A DNA stretch of 64,000 bases from Flaviflexus sp. GTDB lineage: Bacteria > Actinomycetota > Actinomycetes > Actinomycetales > Actinomycetaceae. Position 1 is the first letter of the stretch. Every line of letters starts with the position of its first letter. The notes beneath the pieces are model-generated. The model did no database searches, had not been told where the DNA came from, and worked only from the letters and a program-made list of their open reading frames with translations. Made by a program: the position numbers and the translations under genes. Positions 26,975 to 35,424 of this stretch are shown here, piece after piece. Location of the stretch: positions 34,086 to 98,085 of the forward strand of contig JAUNVM010000007.1 of the NCBI GenBank assembly GCA_030537635.1, given 5' to 3'.

Positions 26975-27730
26975 CTGATCGAGGTCGAGATTCCCGGGGC
27001 GCGCGCCGCCTTTACAACGCGCGTGCCCGGGATATCTGCGCCCCCGTACGACGAAGCCAATCTTGGCCCGCACGTGGGCGATGATCCGCGCGCCGTCGCC
27101 GCCAACCGGGCCGCCCTCGAGCCGGTCTTCGGACGCATCTCCTGGCTCACCCAGGCACACGGCGATGAGATTGTGTTGGCCGATCCGAGCCGCGAGCCCG
27201 AGGCCGATGGCCTGATCATCGCACCCGGTCAGGCCGGGGCCGTTATGGTGGCTGACTGTGCGCCGGTGCTCATGGCCGGCGGGGAGGGAGGCAACCGCCT
27301 CGGGGCCGCCGTGCACGCCGGGCGCCCGGGGATGATGAGGGGAATCGCAGCGAAGGCCGCCCGCCTTCTTATCGCCGCCGGCATCGATCCCGCCACCATC
27401 ACCTGCGTTATCGGACCCACCGTGTGCGGACAGTGCTACGAGGTGCCGGAGGACATGGCGGCCGAGGCTGACCGCCGATATCCAGGCTGCCGCGTCCTCA
27501 CCCGCTGGGGCACCCCCGGCATCGACATCCGCGCCGGAATTGTGGCCCAGCTGGCCCCGCTCGGCGTCACCATCACCCAGGTGGATGCGTGCACCATGGA
27601 GGATGACAGATTCTTTTCGCATCGCGGCTCGGGCGGGCGCACGGGTCGCTGTGCGGGAGTGCTTGCGATACCGCGACACTCCGAGAAGGTTCGCGCCCGA
27701 AGTAACGCGAGTGCCATACCGTCGAGGTAG
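26975..27730 (+). CDS. pgeF: YfiH/PgeF-type multicopper-oxidase-like (laccase domain) protein
   Basis: Member of the DUF152/YfiH family, whose E. coli member PgeF hydrolyses UDP-MurNAc-L-Ser errors and whose other members act on purine nucleosides. Conserved segments are FTTRVPG, NLGPHVGDDP, WLTQAHGDEI, VADCAPVLM, AAVHAGRPGMMRGI and GPTVCGQCYEV, with the metal-site His/Cys/His retained. No ATG, GTG or TTG start exists at a sensible place: the nearest in-frame TTG (26870) lies deep within ftsZ. CTG 26975, four bases after the ftsZ stop, is the best guess, so the start is uncertain. About 251 residues. Confidence 0.85.
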   Translation: MIEVEIPGARAAFTTRVPGISAPPYDEANLGPHVGDDPRAVAANRAALEPVFGRISWLTQAHGDEIVLADPSREPEADGLIIAPGQAGAVMVADCAPVLMAGGEGGNRLGAAVHAGRPGMMRGIAAKAARLLIAAGIDPATITCVIGPTVCGQCYEVPEDMAAEADRRYPGCRVLTRWGTPGIDIRAGIVAQLAPLGVTITQVDACTMEDDRFFSHRGSGGRTGRCAGVLAIPRHSEKVRARSNASAIPSR

Positions 27731-27748
27731 CAAAGGAAGGAGAGCGCC

Positions 27749-28180
27749 GTGGGAATGTTTGAGCGCTTTATGGAAAAAGCGACGCTGACCGATGACAGCG
27801 AATTGGATTACCTCGAGGACGAGGGGTATGACTACGACGACTATGACGAGGTCGCCGGGGAAGAGGAAGCCCCCGTCAGCTCCATTCGAGCCGTCAGCCC
27901 GAGCGAGGAAATCTCGCGGATCGCCACCTGCTGGCCGCGCACCTTCGAAGATGTCACCGTTTTCGCCGATCAGTTCCGCAAGTCCATCCCGGTCATTCTC
28001 AACCTGTCCGAGACCGACCAGGAGGCCGGCCAGCAGCGCATCGCCGACTTCGCGCTCGGCCTCGCCTACGGTCTGGGCGGCCAGCTGGAGCAGATCTCGG
28101 AGGATGTGCTGCTCCTGACTCCGCGCACCATGCGCCTGGAGGAGCACCGCTCGGATAACACGCGTCGCTTCGGGCACTGA
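27749..28180 (+). CDS. sepF: Cell division protein SepF
   Basis: Membrane-tethering partner of FtsZ, needed in actinobacteria that lack FtsA. The 143-residue product has an amphipathic N-terminus (MGMFERFMEKATL) for membrane binding, a very acidic linker with several Tyr, and the C-terminal SepF domain (WPRTFEDVTVFADQFRKSIPVILNL... QQRIADFALGLAYGLGGQLEQI). GTG 27749 has AAGGAG upstream. YggT gene follows after one base. Confidence 0.94.
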   Translation: MGMFERFMEKATLTDDSELDYLEDEGYDYDDYDEVAGEEEAPVSSIRAVSPSEEISRIATCWPRTFEDVTVFADQFRKSIPVILNLSETDQEAGQQRIADFALGLAYGLGGQLEQISEDVLLLTPRTMRLEEHRSDNTRRFGH

Positions 28181-28181
28181 C

Positions 28182-28469
28182 GTGGGAACAGTCGCGATCG
28201 TTCTCTACCTCGCGGCGCGAATCTACATTTTCGTGCTCATTGGCCGAGTGGTCTTTGACATGGTCATGGTTTTCGCGCGCGATTGGCGACCCACGGGCAT
28301 CCTGCTTGTCATCGCCAACGTCATCTATTCCCTCACCGACCCGCCGCTGCGTTTCCTCGGCAAATACATACCGCCGTTGCGGCTCGGGGGGATCGCCCTC
28401 GACATGGGATTCCTCGTCCTGTTCTTCGGCGTCTCCTTCCTCTCCTCCCTCCTTCCGCGCTTCTTCTAG
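28182..28469 (+). CDS. YggT family membrane protein
   Basis: A 95-residue protein with two hydrophobic segments (about 5-28 and 66-90) and the family motif DPPLRFLGKYIPPLRLGGIALDMGF. YggT proteins sit beside sepF and divIVA in many Gram-positive bacteria; a role in cell envelope or division is inferred from context only. GTG start at 28182. A pair of hairpins after the stop probably ends the dcw transcript. Confidence 0.88.
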   Translation: MGTVAIVLYLAARIYIFVLIGRVVFDMVMVFARDWRPTGILLVIANVIYSLTDPPLRFLGKYIPPLRLGGIALDMGFLVLFFGVSFLSSLLPRFF

Positions 28470-28475
28470 CCCTCT

Positions 28476-28531
28476 GTCCCCCGCCACCGCGGGGGACACG
28501 TGTCTGTGCGCGGGGCTTCTCTCGCCCCGCG
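28476..28531 (+). terminator. Tandem hairpins closing the dcw cluster
   Basis: First hairpin 28476-28497: nine-base stem GTCCCCCGC/GCGGGGGAC with CACC loop. Second 28509-28531: eight-base stem CGCGGGGC/GCCCCGCG. Neither has a T-run, but both lie directly behind the yggT stop. Confidence 0.6.
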
Positions 28532-28862
28532 TCATACCGTGCCGCCCAGCGCCCCGCTGAGGGCGGCGCCAAGCACCGGCTCGCAGCTGATCTCCCATAT
28601 CCGTGCCCACGTACGAGGATGCTCAGCCGGCCAGAGCGGGTAACAAGGGCGCCCGGTAGCTGTGGGGAGCGTGTGTGGTTCCCAGAGTGTCGGCGCGCGA
28701 AGCGTTCCGGTTCGAGGTGGACAAGTACCACCAGTTTCCCGTGCAAGTATGGTCAAAGCGGTTGAGTATGGGCAATGAGGGTGAAGGATAGAGCGCAAGC
28801 CCGCATGACTCGTGTAGTCTAAAGACGTTCACGTCCACGCAGACACCCTACGACCTACAGAG
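28532..28862. other. Gene-free stretch before wag31
   Basis: About 330 bases without a supported gene; it probably carries the wag31 promoter. Candidates are TTGAGT (28762) with AGGATA 17 bases on, and TAGTCT at 28815-28820, neither convincing. Confidence 0.4.
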
Positions 28863-28871
28863 GTGAAGACT

Positions 28872-29468
28872 ATGGCGCTGCTCACGGAAGATGATGTCGC
28901 GAACAAGACGTTCACGGCAACAAACTACCGCCAGGAGGGTTACAACCAGGACGAGGTTGATGACTTCCTCGACGAGGTTGCCGAGACTATCGAGAAGCTC
29001 ACCCAGGAGCGAGACCAGCTCCGCCGCGAGCTCGATGAGGCGAAGGCCCGCATTGGCGAGCTCGAGGCCGGTGCCCCGGCCGAGCAGCACGCCAGCCCCG
29101 GCATCCCCTCCGAGCCCGAGCCGCAGCAGGCCGCCGCCGCTGCCCCGGCTAGCGATGAGGCGCAGAATGCCGCCGGCGTTATCGCCCTGGCCCAGAAGCT
29201 CCACGACGAGTACGTGGCGAACGGCAAGGAAGAGGGCGACCGCATTGTCGCGGAGGCGAATGCCGAGTCCGAGCGGATCATCAAGGAGGCCGAGGAGCAG
29301 CACAACCGCACCCTGGCCCAGCTCGAGCAGGAGCGTTCGCTCCTCGAGCGCAAGATCTCCGAGCTGCGCGACTTCGAGCGCGACTACCGCGCCCGTCTCA
29401 AGTCCTACCTCGAGACCCTGCTGTCGAATGTGGAGTCCGGCCAGGCCGGAAACCAGCGCGGCGTCTAA
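28872..29468 (+). CDS. wag31: DivIVA/Wag31 polar growth scaffold
   Basis: Coiled-coil protein that marks cell poles and the septum and directs tip growth. The 198-residue product has the DivIVA N-terminal domain (LLTEDDVANKTFTATNYRQ then GYNQDEVDDFLDEV), a first coiled coil to about residue 67, an Ala/Pro/Gln-rich linker, and a second long coiled coil (about 100-190) with ERKISELRDFERDYRARLKS at its end. ATG 28872 has AGAGGTG six bases upstream. A strong hairpin follows, so it has its own transcript. Confidence 0.94.
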   Translation: MALLTEDDVANKTFTATNYRQEGYNQDEVDDFLDEVAETIEKLTQERDQLRRELDEAKARIGELEAGAPAEQHASPGIPSEPEPQQAAAAAPASDEAQNAAGVIALAQKLHDEYVANGKEEGDRIVAEANAESERIIKEAEEQHNRTLAQLEQERSLLERKISELRDFERDYRARLKSYLETLLSNVESGQAGNQRGV

Positions 29469-29479
29469 CACCAATGCTC

Positions 29480-29503
29480 ATGGCGGCCCGCAAGGGCCGC
29501 CAT
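29480..29503 (+). terminator. Terminator of wag31
   Basis: Perfect ten-base stem ATGGCGGCCC/GGGCCGCCAT with a GCAA loop, 11 bases after the wag31 stop, followed by TT. It also excludes the upstream in-frame ATG codons as lspA starts. Confidence 0.8.
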
Positions 29504-29515
29504 TTGCCTGGCCTC

Positions 29516-30151
29516 ATGAAGTCTCGCACCGCCTATCTCCTCGCCCTCATCACCCTCCTGGTCGACCAGGCCACGAAGCTGTGGGCGCTCGCCGCCCTGC
29601 CCGGGCGCACCGTTCCGTTGCTGGGTAATGTCCTGTCCTTGCAGCTCGTGCGCAATCCGGGGGCGGCGTTTTCGCTTGGATCAGGCTCGACGCTCATCCT
29701 CACGATTATTTCCGTCGTCGTTACGCTCGGCGTCATCTGGGCGCTGCGGCGCTGTGAGTCTCGGCCGTGGGCCCTCGCCCTCGGAGTGATCCTCGGCGGC
29801 GCCATTGGCAACCTCATCGACCGCCTGGTGCGTGAGCCCGGATTCGGTCGCGGTCACGTCATTGACTTCATCAACTACGGCGGCTGGTTCATCGGCAACA
29901 TTGCCGATATCGCCCTCGTGCTTGGCGTCATCGTCCTCATCGTCCTCGAACTCACCGGCACTCCCTTCGCGTCCTCGGCGAGCGACACCGCCTCCGGCAC
30001 TTCCGCGCCCGGCGAGGAGACGGCTGAGCCGGGAGCAGAGAACTCTTGCGACGGCGGGCACCGGCTTGGCGATGATGCGCCATCCTCGAGCCCGCCCCGG
30101 GAACCGGGTGCCGATCGGGTGAATCCGGATCGGGCCGGTGAGTCTTCGTGA
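29516..30151 (+). CDS. lspA: Lipoprotein signal peptidase (signal peptidase II)
   Basis: Membrane aspartyl protease that removes prolipoprotein signal peptides. The 211-residue product has four membrane helices and the family boxes DQATKLWA, VRNPGAAFSLG, GGAIGNLIDRL and VIDFINYGGWFIGNIADIAL, with both catalytic aspartates. The last 55 residues form a low-complexity Ser/Pro/Glu tail absent from most homologues. ATG 29516 is chosen because earlier ATGs lie in the wag31 terminator; no good ribosome site is visible. The stop overlaps the rluD-type gene (GTGA). Confidence 0.94.
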   Translation: MKSRTAYLLALITLLVDQATKLWALAALPGRTVPLLGNVLSLQLVRNPGAAFSLGSGSTLILTIISVVVTLGVIWALRRCESRPWALALGVILGGAIGNLIDRLVREPGFGRGHVIDFINYGGWFIGNIADIALVLGVIVLIVLELTGTPFASSASDTASGTSAPGEETAEPGAENSCDGGHRLGDDAPSSSPPREPGADRVNPDRAGESS

Positions 30152-31053
30152 ACTACTTCGACGTGCCATCATCGCTCGTGGGGGAGAGGCTGGATGTGGC
30201 GGTGTCCCGGCTGGCCGGTATCTCCCGCACCAAGGCGCGCGATCTTATTACCGAGGGGCGGGTCAAGGTCGATGGCGGGAAGGCGAGCCCCTCGCACAAG
30301 ATTTCCGAGGGAACCGTCAACATTGAGATTCCCGAAGAAGACGAGGTCAGCCCGCGGGGATCAGCCGATGACATTGATATCGTACATATCGACTCCGATC
30401 TCGTTGTCATCAATAAGCCTGCCGGCTTGGCCGCGCATCCGACAACGGGATGGCAGGGACCGGATGTGCTCGGTGCGCTGCGGGATGCTGGGGTGCCCAC
30501 CTGCCCCTACGGTGACAATGACCGCCGCGGCATTGTGCATCGCCTCGACGTCGGCACCTCGGGCGTCATGGTCGTGGCCATCTCCGAGCGGGCCTACGAT
30601 CGGCTGAAAACCGCCTTCTTTGAACGCGAGGTGGACAAGATCTACCACGCCCTCGTCCTCGGCAATCCGAGCCCGCCCTCGGGAACGATTGACGCGCCGA
30701 TTGGGCGCGATCGCAAGACGGCGTGGAAGATGTCGGTTCTCGAGGGCGGACGCGAGGCCATCACCCACTTTGACACCCTGGAGACCCTGTCCGGGGCCTC
30801 CCTGCTCGAGGTGAAGATTGACACCGGCCGCACCCACCAGATCCGGGTGCACATGTCCGCCATTGGCCATCCCTGCCTCGGCGATCCGCGGTATGGCGGA
30901 GCGAAGGCAGCGACCGATGGCCTCATTCGCCAGTGGCTGCACGCCCGCCGCCTCACCATTCCCCACCCCGAGCTTGGACCCACCACCTATGAGGCCGACT
31001 ATCCGCCCGAGCTGACGGAGGTCCTCGAGCGGATTCGCCGCGAGGGCCGCTGA
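30148..31053 (+). CDS. rluD: Large-subunit rRNA pseudouridine synthase, RluD type
   Basis: The 301-residue product has an N-terminal S4 RNA-binding domain (RLDVAVSRLAGISRTKARDLITEGRV) and a RluA-class catalytic domain with the catalytic Asp in GIVHRLDVGTSGVMV, then TGRTHQIRVHM and HARRLTIPHP. It would modify uridines in 23S rRNA helix 69 if truly RluD; RluC-like specificity is not excluded. GTG 30148 overlaps the lspA stop, as is usual for this pair, and has GGTGAG five bases upstream. Confidence 0.92.
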   Translation: MNYFDVPSSLVGERLDVAVSRLAGISRTKARDLITEGRVKVDGGKASPSHKISEGTVNIEIPEEDEVSPRGSADDIDIVHIDSDLVVINKPAGLAAHPTTGWQGPDVLGALRDAGVPTCPYGDNDRRGIVHRLDVGTSGVMVVAISERAYDRLKTAFFEREVDKIYHALVLGNPSPPSGTIDAPIGRDRKTAWKMSVLEGGREAITHFDTLETLSGASLLEVKIDTGRTHQIRVHMSAIGHPCLGDPRYGGAKAATDGLIRQWLHARRLTIPHPELGPTTYEADYPPELTEVLERIRREGR

Positions 31054-31159
31054 GCCGGCCGCAGCCGGCCGTACCGCATCGACACACCGAGCCGGTGCTG
31101 TAGCCGGTGTGGACTCGGGCGGCCGCAGCTGATTTATCATGACCGGGAAAGGAGGACAC

Positions 31160-31576
31160 ATGATTGAGCCCACCACCGATCTCGACACCTGCCTGCGGAT
31201 TCGGCGCGAGGTCTTCATCGTTGGCCAGAATGTGCCCGAGGACCTGGAGATCGACGAACACGATGCCGACCCGGAGACGATTCACCTGCTCGCCTTTGTG
31301 GGTGGCAGGGCGCTGGGCACAGCCCGCATGCGCCAGGTGGGCGAGGCATGGAAGGTGGAGCGGGTGGCCGTACTCGACCACGCCCGGGGAACCGGAGTGG
31401 GGCGGGGGCTCATGATGAGGGCTGAGGAGATCGCCTCCGGTCGAAAAATCGTCCTGTCTTCCCAGCTCACCGCACTCGGCTTTTACCGTCGGCTCGGCTA
31501 CACCGAAGTCGGCGGTGAGGATTATCTCGATGCTGGGATTTGGCATCGGGACATGGAAAAGGTGCCGCGGCCCTAG
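31160..31576 (+). CDS. GNAT family acetyltransferase
   Basis: A 138-residue GCN5-related N-acetyltransferase resembling the ElaA/YjcF group. The N-terminus has the group signature RIRREVFIVGQNVPEDLEIDEHD; the acetyl-CoA loop is VERVAVLDHARGTGVGRGLM and the end has ALGFYRRLGYTEVG. Substrate unknown. ATG 31160 has AAGGAGG four bases upstream. It sits alone between the rluD-type gene and dnaE. Confidence 0.9.
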   Translation: MIEPTTDLDTCLRIRREVFIVGQNVPEDLEIDEHDADPETIHLLAFVGGRALGTARMRQVGEAWKVERVAVLDHARGTGVGRGLMMRAEEIASGRKIVLSSQLTALGFYRRLGYTEVGGEDYLDAGIWHRDMEKVPRP

Positions 31577-31617
31577 GCTCGAGGCGGACCCTCCGGGACA
31601 GGTGTCCGGCAACCTCC

Positions 31618-31623
31618 TACACT
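31618..31623 (+). promoter_or_regulatory. -10 element for leaderless dnaE mRNA
   Basis: TACACT lies six bases before the dnaE ATG, so transcription should begin at or next to the start codon. There is no Shine-Dalgarno. The same layout recurs at dgt and def. Confidence 0.6.
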
Positions 31624-31629
31624 GGTGCC

Positions 31630-34600
31630 ATGGCCATCGATAACGCAGACTTCGCCCACCTTCACGTTCACACCGAGTACTCCATGCTGGACGGTGCGGC
31701 GAAGATCAAGAAGCTCGTTGACGCCTGCGTGAAGAATGGTCAAAAATCGCTCGCGATCACCGATCACGGCTATCTCTTTGGCGCTTATGAGTTCTACCAG
31801 GCTGCCCGTGCCGCAGGCATCCGTCCCATTATTGGCCTCGAAGCCTATGCCACCCCGGGAACCTCCCGATTCTCCACGGAGCGAGTCCGTTGGGGCGAGG
31901 ATCACCAGCGCTCCGATGACGTTTCGGCGGGCGGCGCGTATACGCACATGACGCTGCTGTCGACGAATAACACCGGCATGCACAACCTGTTCCGGATGGG
32001 ATCGGCGGCTTCGATCGAGGGGCAGATGGGCAAGTGGCCCCGCATCGACCGGGAGCTGCTCGAGACCTACCACGAGGGCCTCATCGCCACCGCCGGTTGC
32101 CCGTCGGGGGAGGTGCAGGTACGTCTGCGTCTCGGCCAGTTCGAGGAGGCCTACCGAGCCGCGGGGGAGATGCAGGACCTGTTCGGCAAGGAGAATTACT
32201 TTGTCGAGATCATGGATCACGACAATGAGATCGAACGCCGGGTGCGCAATGAGCTGCTCGAGCTCGCAAAGAAAATTGGCGCACCGATCATCGCCACGAA
32301 TGACTCCCACTACGTCGACGAGGACGATGCTCGGATCCAGGATGCTTTGCTGTGCATCAACTCCGGTTCTGTGCTCTCCGATCCGGACCGGTTCCGCTTC
32401 GACGGCTCCGGCTACCACCTGCGCTCCACGGCGGAGATGGAGAGGCTGTTTGGAGATATTCCGGGGGCGCTCAGCAACACCCTCGAGATTGCCGAACGGT
32501 GCGAGGTCTCCTTCACCACGGCCGCCGAGGGTGCCAACTTCATGCCCGTCTTTCCCACTCCGGCCGGTGAGGATGTCACCTCGTGGTTCGTCAAGCAGGT
32601 CGATGAGGGGCTCCATGAGCGGTTTGGTGCGACGATTCCCTCCGATGTTCGCGAGCGGGCCAATTACGAGGTGAGTGTCATCTGCGACATGGGCTTTCCC
32701 GGCTACTTCCTCGTCGTCTCCGACTACATCAAGTGGGCGAAGAGCCAGGGTATCCGGGTTGGGCCGGGGCGTGGCTCGGGAGCCGGTTCCATGGTTGCCT
32801 ACGCCCTGCAGATCACCGAACTTGATCCCATCAAACACAATCTGCTTTTCGAGCGCTTCCTCAATCCCGAGCGCGTATCCATGCCCGATATCGATGTCGA
32901 CTTTGACGATCGCCGCCGCGACGAGGTCATCGCCTACGTTGAGGACAAGTACGGTCACGACAATGTCGCCCAGGTTGTCACCTACGGCACGATTAAGTCC
33001 AAGCAGGCGCTGAAGGATGCGAGCCGGGTGCTCGGCTTCCCGTTTGAGATGGGCGACCGGATGACGAAAGCCATGCCGCCCACCGTGCAGGGCAAGGACA
33101 TTCCGCTCGGGGACGTCTACAATCCCGAGGCCAAGCGCTACGCCGAGGCCGGGGAATTCCGCTCCTTCCTCGAGGCCGATGAGCAGGCGACCAAGGTTTT
33201 CGATCTAGCCTGCGGCCTGGAGGGCCTCACCCGCCAGTGGGGCGTGCATGCCTGCGCGGTTATCATGTCCTCGGAGAAGCTCACCGACGTCATTCCCATG
33301 ATGAAGCGCGTGGCTGACGGGGCGATTATCACGCAGCTGGAGTATCCGCAGTGCGAGGAGCTCGGACTGCTGAAGATGGATTTCCTCGGACTGCGCAACC
33401 TCACCGTCATCGAGGACGCACTCGTCAATATCGAGCGCAACGGCAAGGAGGTGCCCGATATGGACAACCTCAGCCTCGATGATCCGAAGACCTACGAACT
33501 GCTCGGTAATGCTGAAACCCTCGGCGTCTTCCAGCTCGATGGCGCCGGCATGAGATCTCTTCTCAAGCTCATGAAGCCGGACCATTTCGAAGACATTTCC
33601 GCCGTCTCGGCCCTCTACCGGCCGGGCCCGATGGGAGCGGGCTCGCATACCAACTACGCCTTGCGCAAGAACGGCAAGCAGGAGATCGAACCGATTCACC
33701 CGGAGCTTGCCGAGCCGCTGGCCGAGATCCTGGGCCCCACCTACGGCCTCATCGTTTACCAGGAGCAGGTCATGCAGATCGCGCAGAAGGTCGCCGGCTT
33801 CACGCTCGGTGAAGCAGACCTGTTGCGTAAGGCCATGGGCAAGAAGAAGCTTGACGTGCTTAACGCCCAGTACCCGCACTTCGAGGCCGGCATGGTGGAG
33901 CACGGCTTTTCCACCGACTGCGTGAAGACCCTGTGGGACATTCTCGTCCCGTTCTCCGAATACGCCTTCAACAAATCGCACACCGCCGCCTACGGCCTCG
34001 TGTCCTATTGGACCGCCTACCTCAAGGCCAACTATCCGGTGGAGTACATGGCGGCGCTGCTCACCTCCCAGCAAAACGACAAGAAGAAGCTAGCGCTCTA
34101 CCTTGCCGAATGTCGCCGGATGGGAATCACCGTGCTGTCCCCGGACGTCAATACCTCCGATGCTCAGTTCACCGCCGTGGGCGATGATATCCGCGTCGGG
34201 CTTGCCGCGATCCGCAATGTCGGCGCCAATGTCGTTGAGGGCATTATCTCCGGGCGCGCCGATGGCAAGTACACGTCCTTCCAGGACTTCTTCAACAAGG
34301 TTCCGCTCAACGTGTGCAATAAGCGAGCCATTGACTGTCTCATCAAGGCCGGGGCCTTCGATTCCCTCGGCTATACGCGCAAGTCGCTGGCGCTCAAGGC
34401 GGAGGAAGCCGTCGACGCCATCGTCTCGGTCAAACGCAACGAGGCGGCCGGACAGTTCGATCTCTTCGCGGGCATGGACGGCGCCACCGGCCCGTCCTTC
34501 GACGTGGAGATCCCCGACCTGCCCGAATGGGAGAAGAAGAAAAAGCTCAACTTCGAGCGGGACATGCTCGGCCTGTACGTCTCCGACCATCCGCTGTCTG

Positions 34601-35169
34601 GGCTTGAGCGGGCCGTCGAGCGCGCCTCGAATGTCTCCATGGTCCAGCTCTTCGAGGGCGAGGGGGTGAGCGATGGTCAGCAGGTCATTGTTGCCGGACT
34701 ACTCACCGACGTGTCCGCGCGCATCGCGAAGAAGTCGGGCAAGATGTGGGCCCAGCTCACGGTTGAGGACATGACCGGCTCCATGACCATCAACGTCTTC
34801 CCCAAGACCTACACGCAGGTCGCCGACATGCTCGTCCCTGACTCCATCATCGCGGTCACCGCCCGCATCTCCATGCGCGATGGCGGTGACGTTCAGCTGA
34901 ATGCCCAGTCGATTGCGCCGGTGGATACGGCTGGGGCAACTGACCGACCGGTGGAGATCGCGCTGGCCGAGGCCAGGTGCACCCCGCAAACTCTCGCCGA
35001 GCTGCGCAACATCCTGCTCAACTATCCGGGTCTCACCCCCGTCCACCTGCGCCTGAGTAGACCCGGGAAGGTAACCCTGGTCGAGCTCGATCCGAAGTTC
35101 TGCGTTAACGCCTCGCCGGCCCTGTCCGCCGATATCGCCGTGCTGCTGGGGAGGCGAGCGGTTCAGTGA
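31630..35169 (+). CDS. dnaE: DNA polymerase III alpha subunit
   Basis: Main replicative polymerase, 1179 residues, DnaE1 type. N-terminal PHP domain (FAHLHVHTEYSMLDG, ITDHGYLFGAYEF), polymerase core with GPGRGSGAGSMVAYAL and the catalytic PDIDVDFDDRRRDEVI, then LYRPGPM, the helix-hairpin-helix region, beta-clamp-binding segment (AAGQFDLFAG) and OB domain (QQVIVAGLLTDV). ATG 31630 gives the conserved start; an upstream extension is not supported. The stop overlaps the small Cys-rich gene. Confidence 0.97.
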   Translation: MAIDNADFAHLHVHTEYSMLDGAAKIKKLVDACVKNGQKSLAITDHGYLFGAYEFYQAARAAGIRPIIGLEAYATPGTSRFSTERVRWGEDHQRSDDVSAGGAYTHMTLLSTNNTGMHNLFRMGSAASIEGQMGKWPRIDRELLETYHEGLIATAGCPSGEVQVRLRLGQFEEAYRAAGEMQDLFGKENYFVEIMDHDNEIERRVRNELLELAKKIGAPIIATNDSHYVDEDDARIQDALLCINSGSVLSDPDRFRFDGSGYHLRSTAEMERLFGDIPGALSNTLEIAERCEVSFTTAAEGANFMPVFPTPAGEDVTSWFVKQVDEGLHERFGATIPSDVRERANYEVSVICDMGFPGYFLVVSDYIKWAKSQGIRVGPGRGSGAGSMVAYALQITELDPIKHNLLFERFLNPERVSMPDIDVDFDDRRRDEVIAYVEDKYGHDNVAQVVTYGTIKSKQALKDASRVLGFPFEMGDRMTKAMPPTVQGKDIPLGDVYNPEAKRYAEAGEFRSFLEADEQATKVFDLACGLEGLTRQWGVHACAVIMSSEKLTDVIPMMKRVADGAIITQLEYPQCEELGLLKMDFLGLRNLTVIEDALVNIERNGKEVPDMDNLSLDDPKTYELLGNAETLGVFQLDGAGMRSLLKLMKPDHFEDISAVSALYRPGPMGAGSHTNYALRKNGKQEIEPIHPELAEPLAEILGPTYGLIVYQEQVMQIAQKVAGFTLGEADLLRKAMGKKKLDVLNAQYPHFEAGMVEHGFSTDCVKTLWDILVPFSEYAFNKSHTAAYGLVSYWTAYLKANYPVEYMAALLTSQQNDKKKLALYLAECRRMGITVLSPDVNTSDAQFTAVGDDIRVGLAAIRNVGANVVEGIISGRADGKYTSFQDFFNKVPLNVCNKRAIDCLIKAGAFDSLGYTRKSLALKAEEAVDAIVSVKRNEAAGQFDLFAGMDGATGPSFDVEIPDLPEWEKKKKLNFERDMLGLYVSDHPLSGLERAVERASNVSMVQLFEGEGVSDGQQVIVAGLLTDVSARIAKKSGKMWAQLTVEDMTGSMTINVFPKTYTQVADMLVPDSIIAVTARISMRDGGDVQLNAQSIAPVDTAGATDRPVEIALAEARCTPQTLAELRNILLNYPGLTPVHLRLSRPGKVTLVELDPKFCVNASPALSADIAVLLGRRAVQ

Positions 35170-35360
35170 GAGCCAAACCCACACCGATGTGCCCCCTGCG
35201 CATCGGCGAGCCCTGCACGCTCTGTCAGGCCTTTGTCACCGGGCCCGAGGACTGCCAGACGGTCAAGCTCGTCATGGAGGATCCGGAGCTGCGCGAGGAG
35301 CTGGTCAAGAAGCGCCGTGCCTGGCAGGCCCAGCAAAGAGAAAAGCGAGCGCGCCGATAA
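35166..35360 (+). CDS. Small Cys-containing actinobacterial protein (DUF6767-like)
   Basis: A 64-residue protein with the pattern CPLRIGEPCTLCQAFVTGPEDCQTVKLVM and a basic helical C-terminus. Four cysteines (9, 17, 20, 30) could bind a metal. Similar short proteins are found widely in actinobacteria (I recall the family as DUF6767); function unknown. The GTG start overlaps the dnaE TGA, so it is translated with dnaE. Confidence 0.75.
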   Translation: MRAKPTPMCPLRIGEPCTLCQAFVTGPEDCQTVKLVMEDPELREELVKKRRAWQAQQREKRARR

Positions 35361-35362
35361 CC

Positions 35363-35400
35363 TTGGCTGAGCCCGACAATCTTGCTAGGGTGCCCTTAGT
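35363..35400 (+). promoter_or_regulatory. Promoter with overlapping imperfect palindrome
   Basis: TTGGCT (35363) and TAGGGT (35386) are 17 bases apart, with an extended -10 TG. The -10 lies in an imperfect inverted repeat CTAGGGTGCCCTTAG (35385-35399) that recalls DtxR/IdeR-type iron boxes (TTAGG...CCTAA). The regulator assignment is speculative. Confidence 0.4.
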
Positions 35401-35424
35401 TTCACTTCACATCTGAGGAGCATC

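Noticed and set aside
28532..28798. An 88-codon minus-strand frame before wag31
   Set aside because: No ribosome site, atypical composition (Cys, Trp and Pro scattered) and no family resemblance; probably chance.
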